A stretch of 64,000 nt of DNA from Tricholoma matsutake. Lineage: Eukaryota; Basidiomycota; Agaricomycetes; Agaricales; Tricholomataceae. Position 1 is the stretch's first letter. Each line of letters begins with the position of its first letter. The stretch is taken from the NCBI GenBank assembly GCA_026075535.2, contig AP026541.1:11656001-11720000 (forward strand), in the 5' to 3' direction. The position numbers and the translations under genes are program-made. The notes under the pieces are model-generated. The model worked only from the letters and a program-made list of their open reading frames with translations, was not told the DNA's origin and made no database searches. Below, piece after piece: positions 1 through 9,711 of this stretch.

Positions 1-622
1 GAGAAGAAGTCTTGCATTCAATACAAGTCACACCAGGGGCTGCAAAAATTCCAAGCATTGTCTTTATAGCCTTGAGATGACTCAGCTGAGTAACAGGCAC
101 CAACTCACCACACACTGCACATCCAGATTCCTCAAGGGCCGATGGCTTTAATTTTTTGCACCATTCTCTGACTATGGTCTCACTCAATTTTTTCATTACT
201 GGTAGAGGAGGAAAAATAGGTGGTGGGGCAACAGTGCTCTCTTCAGCCTTACCATGTTTCAAAGGCTTATTACATTTCAAAGATTTGTGCTGTGTTATAT
301 TGTGGTTTTTTATATTGTGCTCAATCTTCTGCTCTTCAGTGAGTTTTGGGAATGCATTGGCAGATACTGTTTTTTTTTTTGCAGAAGCAGACACTTGAGC
401 CTCAAGAACAGAAGTATAAAGATTGAAATTGACACAATTATGACCCTCAAACACTTTTACAAGCTCATCTTTAGTGAAATGCCAATGCATACTAAGAGGA
501 ATTTTATGTATTTGTGCTATCTTTTGCACCATCTGCTTAGAGACATGTGGTACAACATCAGTAAGAGACAAGTCAGCATGTATGAAGCCATGGTTTACAG
601 GGTAAGCCAGGCATCCTATATA
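1..622 (-). pseudogene. Helitron replicase/helicase, N-terminal region, runs off left edge
   Basis: The minus-strand frame is open from the window edge up to an upstream TGA at 623-625. Its translation contains CAVCGELVPVTQLSHL preceded by a basic region and VREWCKKLKP. A Cys-x2-Cys knuckle in this setting is what I recognise at the start of the large Helitron Rep/Pif1-type proteins of Agaricomycetes. The catalytic Rep (HUH) and helicase domains would lie beyond the left edge. An 11-A run inside the frame keeps phase. No ATG is visible before the upstream stop, so this is an internal exon or a truncated copy. It is a separate copy from the helicase piece at 30607-35400, which lies on the other strand. 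Family assignment rests on memory of the motif; moderately sure. Confidence 0.55.
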
Positions 623-1033
623 TCATCTATATGGTCCACATAACGAAACACATGAGCTGAAGATAGTTGATCATTGCTGTTCTTAATAACTGGTGTGACA
701 GATAGATCCAAAAACAAATATGCCCTCCCTCCTCCAGCAGGCACTGAAGTACTGCCATTGAAAGCCACCCAACTCAGGGTAAGATTCCAGTGGATGAATA
801 CAAACCAGAGGTGTATACAACCAAAAATCAGCAAGTGTAGAAGAAAATATACCAATCAGATTACTTATTGATATTAGCAAAGTTATTCTGTACACAGCAG
901 AGTGCATTTGAGGGTCATAGGGCAATACAGCAGACCAAGAAGAGAGAGCAACAACCCTAACTAGATAATCATGGCAGGAACAAGAGACTAAGGGCTATAT
1001 GACAACAGGTTACTGAGATGTGGGGCAAGGGAA
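623..1033. other. unassigned spacer
   Basis: I see no recognisable gene or repeat here. Short frames exist on both strands but resemble nothing I know. Confidence 0.4.
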
Positions 1034-1386
1034 CAGTACTTTATAGTCCCCCACCTGTCCTAGTGGACTCCAACCAGACTGACTGGAGTCCGAGTGGAGT
1101 CCAGTTGAACTACATTAAGTCAAGTAGAGTTCATCCCCCCACTGGAGTCCAACCGGAGTCCAACCAGATGAACATGTTCAATGCTACTTAAGCAATTCAC
1201 AAGTCATTATCCTGTTATGACTCCAGTCTGCTTGGACTCCAGTCGGATTGGACAGGGACTCAGAACTTATCACTCAAGCTTGCGTCTGAAAATATAAAAT
1301 ACTTGTATTTTCAAGACTTGAACCCTCAACCTCTGCTCTCCAGCTTAAATAAGCAGATTTCAGAGTGATCTAACCACCTGAGCCAT
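1034..1386 (-). repeat. tRNA-like/GTCC terminal module (minus)
   Basis: The left boundary, AGTACTTTATAGTCCCCC followed by CCTAGTGGACTCC, matches the right-end type of the composite transposons at 53997-58145. It is followed by GGACTCC/GGAGTCC boxes, then a minus-strand tRNA-like head with a B box at 1315-1323 (GTTCAAGTC on the minus strand) and an A box at 1374-1385 (TGGCTCAGGTGG). A further GGACTCC run lies at about 1455-1500. No partner end was found, so this is a solo terminal module or remnant. Confidence 0.7.
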
Positions 1387-1539
1387 GTGCCTGACATATT
1401 TTTACCATATTAGGGTCATGAGATACAATTTACAAAGTTTATATTTGCTCTACATAGTCCAATCGGATTTCAACTGGACTCCAACTGGACTCCACATGGA
1501 ATTCAACCACAAGACCATAATATTACTATCAGAAACTAC

Positions 1540-3937
1540 CTACCTGTCATCATCATCACCATCACCATCACTATCACCATTATTAGTCAAGTTACTGGCT
1601 TTTCTTGTTTGTTTGTTAATAACATGCCCAGTGTGATAAAATAGCATGGTATGCAAGAACCAATTGAAGTTGCCTGGGGTCATCCTTTTAAGAATTGATT
1701 CATATCCCCCTAGCCATGCATTCAATTGCTCACATGCCTGTGATATATTTATTATATTGTATCAATCATGACTGAAGTTAGTGAATGCTTACCTGAGTAT
1801 TAAATGCACACTTGTAATGCTGTCTCCCTTGTTCATCCTCTTCAACAATAATGAGATTAGGGGCTGAGCCATTCATAGGAGCAGGATTACACCACTTTCG
1901 GCACAAAAAGTCTGATGCACAATGATTGATATAATGGTAGGCATCAACTATGAATTGAGTTGTTTTCTTCCAAATAGACTCCCAAGACCCATTGGCAATA
2001 CTAGTACAAAGCACAAGACATGGTTTGTCTATGCAGATATATGCTGGTCAGGATTCTTCTGTAGGATATACCTTTTCCAGAAATGCCAAAAAATTTGTTG
2101 GTGACTCCAATTTGGCAAACTTTGCCCATGCAATAACCACACCACATGGAGCACATATAGTTTCCACACAATAGAATCTTGGGGCAGTGAAATAATTGGT
2201 CCTTTGTGGCTCTGGGGCAGGTTCATCATGTGGTTGTACATTCTCAGTAATTGGAGCTGTCCAAGGCATATTTTCATTTGGTCACTGCAATATTCTCTGG
2301 ATGCCAGCAAAGGTGTGTCGGTTGTGTTTTTCAGTGTGTTTCTTCCATTGTTCCTGATGCTGTGGGCATGCTTGAGTCATAACAACTTTCTGATTGGTAC
2401 AGCCACAGATTCTGCATTTAGCCCCATATTCAGATTCATGTAATGCACAAAATGCTCCTCCACAAGAATTGGCAAGTTGAGATGTGCAATCTTCATATGC
2501 ACAATGCTAGAAAGCTATTAGCTTTAGTTATATGTAACAGTCAAAATACATACATTAGGCCCCATAACAATCCCATCCATCACCACAAGTTTGACAGGTG
2601 AATAATCAATATCTATATTGTCACCATCTTGGGGGCTATCTAGATTGCCTGTAGTATTTTGTTCTTGTCCTTCATTTTCAAGGGTTCTATCACCTTCATA
2701 TGCAGGCACAGGTGTATTTTCATCCACTCCAACTATTGCTGCTAGATCACCTCCTGCAATTACATCAGAAGTGCCCTTGTACTGGTGAGTACATTCTGAG
2801 CATGAATGTTGATCTGCAGCCCATATCATTCCACCTTCTCCTAATATTTCAAATGCCTCTTTTGTGACTTCATCGATTGCAAGACCATCTTGGAGCACAA
2901 GATTAATGCCTGATGCAGAGGCAACTGTACGAATTGATTCTTGGACATATGTATGCCAAGTCTGATGCCAAGAAAGTTTTGGACAGGTTCCTGATAGGTT
3001 TTCCCAGAAAGCATTATTCCAAAATTCTGTAATGGCTGCAGCTGAAGCATGAAAGCTATACATAGCAGACAGAACAATGTTGGAAAACAACCTATCCACC
3101 CAGATATTCTGTCCAGCTTTAATGTACTTGGCAGAATTCAGATATAGTCTGTCAAATCGACCTTGTTCACCAGAAACTGGTGTATGTTCATGATCTGCAT
3201 GATAAGCAGTTTGACAATCTGGACATTTCCCAGTCAATACTGGAACATCTTCATAATATCCAAAGCCTTTGATTAAGGTCACCAATGGAATATCTTGTGA
3301 TTTAGTGATTTGCAGCAGTGACCGGGGTTGACAGTTCAAAGTTTCGCATTCATATGAGTTAGGACATATAACATGGATTGGAACGATAGATTTATGTGAA
3401 ACTGGCTTGAGCTTCTGCTGAAATTGACCATTGTCATTATAAGGATTTAAATCCAACAGCTTGGCCAGCACATCAAGTTTAGTTCCAATATTGTTGATTC
3501 TTGTCTTTGTTTCAGTGACATTGTCTAATTTCTTGAGTAACCTGATGTCTTGTTGCTTGTACAATTTATTGTCCATTGCACGAGCAAGGCATTTCATCCA
3601 ACTAGAAATGGTGACACATTTTTCTCCTGTGCATTTTGGATTTTGTTGCCTTGAATGTAAATTCAACAAGTCTGTGTTATCTGTCATAGTGAACAGAATA
3701 ACAAGAACTGTTGAAAGTGAAATTTTGGAACTGAAATTATCCTGAATAAATTGGCTGAACAGTTTGAAGGGGATTTCTGGGAATAGGCTCTCCTTGGGTA
3801 GAGCAGTGACGGTTGGTAGGATATTGAAGATAATTGATATCCATAATCAAAGTTGCAGCTGGTTCAGACTTCCAGATTAAAACTTGAAGGAATTCCAGAG
3901 GATGAATTTGCCACATGGTATAAGGCAGCAAGCTCAA
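1540..3937 (-). pseudogene. CxC5-CxC6 KDZ-like transposase protein, copy 1
   Basis: The best block is 2524-3687: a CxC5-like cysteine cluster (CPNSYEC, GKCPDCQTAYHADH) and the conserved LYLNSAKYIKAGQNIWVDR segment. A CxC6-like cluster follows after an intron (about 2330-2500, CAYEDC then CGCTNQKV). Then comes the RNase-H-like part (FYCVETICAPCGVVIAWAKF, YICIDKPC, FIVDAYHYINH) and, after an intron whose 5' site is GTAAGC near 1790, the end block ACEQLNAWLGGYESILKR. These cysteine clusters are known companions of KDZ transposases. Candidate catalytic acids are the Asp of ICID, the Asp of VDAYHY and the Glu of CEQLN; that is inference. A TGA at 2048-2050 interrupts the catalytic region where copy 3 (45360-47786) has Lys, so this copy is dead unless read through. 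The frame at 3737-3937 may be the N-terminal exon. Confidence 0.75.
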
Positions 3938-3973
3938 AAAACTATTGCAATTGCATGGGCTCTAACTATTTAC

Positions 3974-5807
3974 TTACTTTGAACCCTTCTTCTTCTTGTC
4001 ACCTTTCTTCTTGGACCCACTACCACTACCAGCACCACTTTCATCCTTCAACTTCATCTTTCCTTTGCTCTTGCCCCCTGATTTACCCACTTCTCCAGCT
4101 TTGCCATCCAAAAAAGCAAAAAGATCCTTGAAATTGTATGCAACCTTCTCATAGCCCCAAAGCTCAATATTGGAAGGAGCATCTTTCCTCCTCTCCAACC
4201 AGCTCACCATCTCAGGATAGTCAAATACTCAGGAGAAAGCTTTGGAATGGTTGGCATGCCACATGGATTTAGACTGAAAGATTTCAATCAAATCAGTGAC
4301 TGAAGGCTTCCTTCCTTCCCATTCTCTGGAGGCACAGAGTGCAGCCAAAGTTGCATTGGCCTCTAAGAATGCTTTATACTTTTGATAGCCAATGTGAAGA
4401 CCACCATCAGTACGATCAGCCAAATTTGATGGAATATTGAGATGAGTTATAAGATCGTTCTTGAAGGGAGTGAGAGTGGTAGTAGCCAAAGTCGAAAGTG
4501 AGGCAGGAGTAGAATCATGAGTAAGGGTTGGTGATATAGATAGAGATTCTTATGCATAACAGACTGGAAAGCAGGTTCACATTCCTATTGATAGATAGCT
4601 GAATTTTTCCAATATTACATAAAACACAACTTACAATTGAAACTGGAAGAACATATTCTCCATTAATGAAGTTCCATGTGACAGGTTCTTCATCTTTGAT
4701 TGCAGTGGAATAGAATCCTTTAATATTCCAAAGGTCATCTTCATATACAAAAATTCTTGAATTTTGACCTGCAGAAACCTTACAAACATATTCCAAAAAA
4801 TGGTTAGTCAGATGACTTACGGCGAACTGGAGAATCTTTCTCTGCCAGCTTTGATAGAACCACACCCAATGAAGTTGTAACTTTAAGCTTGAATGCAGAC
4901 TTTGGCTTGGTAGTGGCAGGATCAACACATGAGTCATATAAGTAAACTTTACCCATGACCAAAGCTGCAGCATCAGTTTCCAGGTCATGAGAATCTGCAA
5001 GGTTGAACACATTTCCATAGGCATGGCCACGGATAACACCACCAGTAGTACATGAGGCTCCCTGTAATTTTTGTGAAGGGCTGGTTGGTGGACTAGCCAT
5101 AGGTACATCTAATATGGTTGGAAATAGAAAACAAGATCCAGATAATGTTACCTTGGTCAATTCCTGGGAGTGAAAAGTCCATATCTAATAAGAATGAGCT
5201 TTAAAAAAGCAAACCATTCAAAGATAAAATTGTTACCTTTGCTTCCAATACTATCCTTGGTTCCTTCATGTACATGAAGATCTTCAATTACAAAAATTAC
5301 AAATATTATGACAGCGAGAAATTTTACCAAGTCGACAAGCACCCTTGGGGTCACATTGAGGAAAGTCTAATCTAACATTAAGGATAACAAACAATACTAT
5401 GGTAAAATATTTACTTTCTACCGAAGCAGGGGCAGGGTTAGTAGAACAAGCAGCAGTGGTGGCACAGTTGGTGGTGGCATCAGTGGCGGTGACAAGGTTC
5501 GTGGGGTTGCCACTGTCAGTCCCATTGTTGTTGTTGTCAGTCCTGTTGTCGTCCTCCCCCTTGTCTGCATTGTTGGTGTTGGTGTTGGTGATGTTCTTGT
5601 TCTTGTTCTTGTTCTTGTTGCCATCATTATCGTCATCGTCATTGTCGTTCTTGTTCTCGCCCCCATCCTCATCCCCGTCCCCATTCTTGTTGTTGTTGTT
5701 CTCATTGTTGTTGTTCTCGTTGTTGTCATTGTTGTTGTTGTTGTTGTCATCATTAGTCTCGTTGTTCTCATTGTTAGTCTTGTTGTTCTTGTTGTTGTTG
5801 TTGTTCT

Positions 5808-5859
<52 letters not shown>

Positions 5860-6339
5860 CTCATTCTCATTCTTGTTCTTGTTCTCGTGGTTCTTCTCAC
5901 TGTTCTTTGCATTGTTGTTGTTCTTCTCACTGTTCTTCATCTTCCTGCTGGTCTTCATCTTCCCATCGTTCTGCTCATTGTTGTTCTTCTTGCCATGCTT
6001 CTCACTGTCGATGTCATTGTTGTCCTCCTCATTGCTGTTGTTGTTGTCCTCCTCCTTGTCATTCCCACTGCTTTCATTGTTGTTGTTGTCACTCTCGCAG
6101 TTGTCCCCCTTGTGCTGGTCATTGCCGTCGCTGTCATCGTCCTTCCCCTGGTGCTGGCTGTCATCATCGGTGCTTTCATTGCCATTATCGCTGGGGTTGT
6201 TGTTCTTCCCCTTGTTGCCGTTGTCCTGCTTGTTGCTGCTGTCACTGGCGTTTTTGGCAGCTTTGGGGGTTATGACATCCGAGTGTCGTGGGTGGCCCAT
6301 TGGGGCGAGAGCTGGGTGGGCTGTTGCTCCTGGTGAGAG
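3974..6339 (-). pseudogene. Multi-exon Asn-rich hypothetical protein, C-terminal part (split by hAT)
   Basis: This reads on the minus strand as the continuation of 14483-14954 across the hAT insertion. The frame CCA-GGA-GCA-ACA leads in phase into MGHPRHSDVITPKAAK. A long Asn/Asp/Lys/Glu low-complexity domain follows (about 5560-6260), then smaller exons. These include 4804-5120 (GVIRGHAYGNVFNLADSHD), about 4615-4770 (FVYEDDLWNIKGF), 4229-4489 (LHIGYQKYKAFLEANATL) and a Lys/Gly/Ser-rich tail at 3974-4210 (ELWGYEKVAYNFKDLFAF). Junctions show GTAAC, GTAAGT and AG borders, so it was spliced. A TGA at 4229-4231 separates the last two blocks. I recognise the general layout as a repeated hypothetical family of Agaricomycetes with no assigned function. 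It is probably transposon-associated, but that is inference. Confidence 0.6.
5675..5870 (-). repeat. Asn-codon trinucleotide tract
   Basis: The plus strand shows long TTG/GTT runs, which are AAC repeats on the minus strand and encode uninterrupted Asn runs within the split gene. The longest pure run is about 5807-5858. On the plus strand the same DNA gives an artefactual poly-Leu frame. Confidence 0.85.
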
Positions 6340-6591
6340 TAGGGACTACTGTGGATGGACCTGGGTCCATCTGGGTGAATATCCATGGATGATGTACTAA
6401 AGTCCATGGATATGGGTGGCATCCATGGATCATCCATGGGTATCCATATGAATACTACTATTTTTTATGCTCTCAAATCCTCTAATATATGTACCATGGT
6501 CTATTAAAATGGTTTAGCAAGGTCAATTACCTCCTGGAGTGCCTTGTTGGCAGTTGGCACTAGTGTTGCCATAGTGTTGCCAGTTTGGAGT

Positions 6592-7161
6592 TGACTTAAT
6601 CGTATTTCGCGATTTCCGGGCATGGGAGTGCAAATCACGTTTCACGTAAGAGACAGAAAATGTAGCTAGGGGAAATCCGGATCTTTTCGGTCTGTAACAC
6701 GAAGCGGTCCGACCACTCTATCACGTGTTATTCACATTAAGCCGTTTGGACGAGAGTCGAGAAGTGTGATGAGGCATGTCGTGAATGAAGGAGTGTAGAG
6801 AAGGCATTCTTCAAGTGTTTCAAGGTTCCATTCCGGAGCACGACTTTCTACAATCACCATCGAAATTGGGATAATGCATCGGCTGCCTCTCGAGATGCAG
6901 CCTTGCATGCTGGCCATACCTCTGCTGGACTGTGGACAACATTCCTCAAGCATAGCCGTGCTAAGGCTGTGGAATCGGTGGACAAGAAGCAGAAGAAGAA
7001 GAGGGTCCCCAACTAGTTTTACTACATTTTTACTGCATTTTGTTGGTAGTTTCTTTTTTTTTTGCACTCGTTTTGTTGTACTGTAGAATAGTGTACTCGG
7101 TAGAATTTTTTTATTGGACTTGCTTTGTTGTACCGCAGAATAATGTACTAGATTTATAAAA
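6592..7161. other. hAT interior, non-coding stretch
   Basis: This has no match to the sister hAT at 31787-34891 beyond about 6578, where GTGTTGCCATAGTGTTGCCA forms a short direct duplication. It probably entered together with the CxC6 gene block. It lies downstream of that gene's stop codon and may include its 3' end. Confidence 0.4.
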
Positions 7162-9578
7162 CTAGTGTGTGCTATCACGAGGGTAGAGCCGATTGAAGGG
7201 TGATTGACCTTGCATTGTGAGCTTCTCTTGTGTCATGCAGTTTCTGCGCAAAATCATTTCATCTAAAAAGAAGTTATACTTATCAACCAACATCTCCCGA
7301 CAAATTGCATGGTAGCTTCCAAGCCAAACATTGGTCTGCTTGGCAATAGATGAATTGAAATACCAGCCCTTGTTGTCTTCAGAGATGAGCTCGGGGTATG
7401 CAGCAGGGTTGCAGTTCTCCTGGCAAAATATATCCATCTCCGAGTGTTTTGACTTGAAGTGGAAGACATCGACAGTAAGCCCAATGTTGTCAAAGAAGGG
7501 ATCTTTGCCTCGGACCATGCTGGCAAGCGTGCAGTTGTTGTCAAAGAAGATATGGTCAGGCTTCATGTCCTCATGGAATGTACGCTTGATCATCTCCTGT
7601 TCCCAGGTGAGTGAGAAAGTCTATGATGATGCTAACGATCTTGCTTACGATTACACTCCCAACACCCTCTTGGACCATGCTGGCAAGCATGCAGTTGTTG
7701 TCAAAGAAGATATGGTCAGGCTTCATGTCCTCATGGAATGTACGCTTGATCATCTCCTGTTCCCAGGTGAGTGAGAAAGTCTATGATGATGCTAACGATC
7801 TTGCTTACGATTACACTCCCAACACCCTCTTGGACCATGCTGGCAAGCATGCAGTTGTTGTCAAAGAAGATATGGTCAGGCTTCATGTCCTCATGGAATG
7901 TACGCTTGATCATCTCCTGTTCCCAGGTGAGTGAGAAAGTCTATGATGATGCTAACGATCTTGCTTACGATTACACTCCCAACACCCTCTGCCCCATAAA
8001 AGGTTTCCCGAGTGATAATCATCCCACAAGGTGCCACAATGATTTGCTCATTATGTGTGCATCTCTGACCTAACTGTGCCTGGATCCGTTCCTTCTTTGC
8101 ACTCTGTTCAGAGCCACCAATCTCAAAATCCTCCACCTCATCATCCACATCAGCGACATCTGTACCCTCTTCAGCAATCGCATCATTCGGATGAGCCACA
8201 AGTGCATGCTGAAGGCATTCCTTGAGCTGAAACCTAGCCTGCCCTCTTTCCTGATGAACCCGCTCGACCTCTTGATGTGCAGGCTCAGAACACATGCGGC
8301 TGTCAGTCATGATCGGAGAATCACAGCCAACTACCACACAAATTGTATTGCGGTGTGCATCTCGGGGGCAGTAGCGATGCTGATTGCTCTCAAGTGGGAT
8401 CTTGCAGTTATGCACTGTGCAGCATGGACAGCCAACAGTTACTCCATCAATAACTATGACCCAGACTTTTTTCCCATCCTGGTAAACACGTAGACACTTT
8501 TTGCAGCAATGCCGCAGCTCAGGTTGCCCATGAAGACAGAAGCAGAGATTCCGAGCATGCAGTGCATCAGTAAAACGATCCTTTTGGGCACCTGTATGTG
8601 GCACTGCAAGTGTCTTTGACCGACTCTGATGGTCTTCCAACAGTGCTAGAATCACGAAAGCATCCCAGACCTGTTCTGTAGTGACCAAAAACCCAAATGC
8701 CCAATTGCCAGGTGGAACTGTGTCAGAGAGAGATTGTATAAGCATGCACAATTGGTAGCTGAGGTCCTGTAGGATGCATTAAGATGTAGAAGTTGCATAG
8801 GATGAACACTTGCCATGAAACCAACATAAGCGTGATCCAGAGCTGGACAAGCCGTTTCTCAGCAAACTGATGTTCACCCACCTGAATGATCGCAGGGATT
8901 CCATCATAGTAGGTACGAATGCCATCTTTGACATGGAAGTTGTGGTGGTAGTTCGTTTGGCATTCTATGGAGGGAAATGGTAGGATGACTTGGAGTCTGA
9001 TGCAAAGTCGGTTGAGTCAAGACTTACCGTTGCAATAGAGATGAATAGAGCGGACAGGGAGTGCCCCCTTGTCCATTGTGTATAACACAGCCTGCTGCTG
9101 CTCTTCCTTCTTCAGCAACTTCCCAGTTCTGCTATGCAAACAGCTTGTGTTGGTACAGGTATGTTGAAGGGGATACAGAGTACAGGCATCTGGCAAATAA
9201 CAGCACAATGAAGAAGAAAACCTGGTTACTGTGAAACATGTACTACGTACAAAGTCCAAGAGAATGACCATGCACTGCAAAATCACGTATGAGGCTGTCC
9301 TCAAGGCTCTGTGCATCATGCCAGATCGTTAGTTTCAGTGTGTCCCAACAGGCCTCAACACAAGCCGCAGAAATGCTGCAGCTATTTTTCAAGAAAGTGG
9401 ATATTGTTGGTAGGAGTACATCTGGAGGATCAAGTGCTAGTACAGATGATGGCTGTGCGAGAAGAATATCATCCTTCAATCTTGAAGCTAGGCATATGAA
9501 CTGTTGTACTTGACCAAAGGAGAGCTCAGGATGCTGATCAGTGAGGAGGACTGCATCCTGCAGCCTTAGAGAGGACAT
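7162..9578 (-). CDS. CxC6 KDZ-like transposase protein, copy 2, with triplicated exon
   Basis: The start is taken at the Met of MSSLRLQDAVLL (9578) and the stop at 7162. Blocks in order: an N-terminal helical part; a cysteine cluster with YPLQHTCTNTSC (about 9150-9190) and CQTNYHHNF (about 8940); GEHQFAEKRLVQLW; an intron ending near 8765; WDAFVILALLEDH; a CxC6-like cluster (CCKKCLRVY, CPCCTVHNC, HRYCPRDAH, CVVVGCDSP); then THNEQIIVAPCGMI and the catalytic-like part with IFFDNNC, VDVFHFKSKH and AKQTNVWLGSYHAICREM. This is a different subfamily from copies 1 and 3. One 36-codon exon plus its 52-nt intron is tandemly triplicated (7512-7991) without loss of frame. I see no certain nonsense codon in the exons. 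It lies inside the hAT element, so it is cargo or a captured gene. KDZ-type assignment of the catalytic half is inference from residue pattern. Confidence 0.7.
7512..7991 (-). repeat. 160-bp exon+intron tandem triplication
   Basis: There are three head-to-tail copies of 160 bp (about 7512-7671, 7672-7831, 7832-7991). Copies 2 and 3 appear identical; the first differs at its downstream edge. On the minus strand each unit is a 52-nt GT-AG intron (GTAAGCAAG to GGGAACAG) plus a 108-nt exon that begins EMIKRTFHEDMK and ends EGVGSVI. Since 108 is divisible by 3 and the intron is in phase 0, each copy can be spliced in or skipped with no frame change. Confidence 0.9.
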
Positions 9579-9599
9579 TGCTAGGTGTAGTCAAGTCTA

Positions 9600-9711
9600 C
9601 AGACACTCTATCGACGTCCTATCTACTCATGAAACTGATCAGGACTGATTGGGAGGGACCAGGCGGGCACGGCGGATGGGACTGATTGGGAATTTCCAAT
9701 ACCCAGATGTC
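9600..9711. repeat. terminus of an 8-bp-TSD MITE family at the hAT transposase C-end
   Basis: The sequence GGGAATTTCCAATACCCAG with ATGTCCT is the right end of the MITE defined at 33414-33976. Here it abuts the transposase exon at GGAGTTTTGG. The sister hAT fragment (32519-32670) instead continues into an acidic C-terminal tail. So the last codons of this transposase (GYWKFPISPIRRAR) come from the MITE end. Confidence 0.65.

Noticed and set aside
5399..6400. Long plus-strand Leu/Ser-rich open frame
   Set aside because: It is the complement of the Asn/Asp-rich coding tract and trinucleotide repeat of the minus-strand gene; composition artefact.
7571..7913. Two identical 60-codon minus-strand genes
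   Set aside because: They are read-through of the duplicated exon into the next intron, not separate genes.
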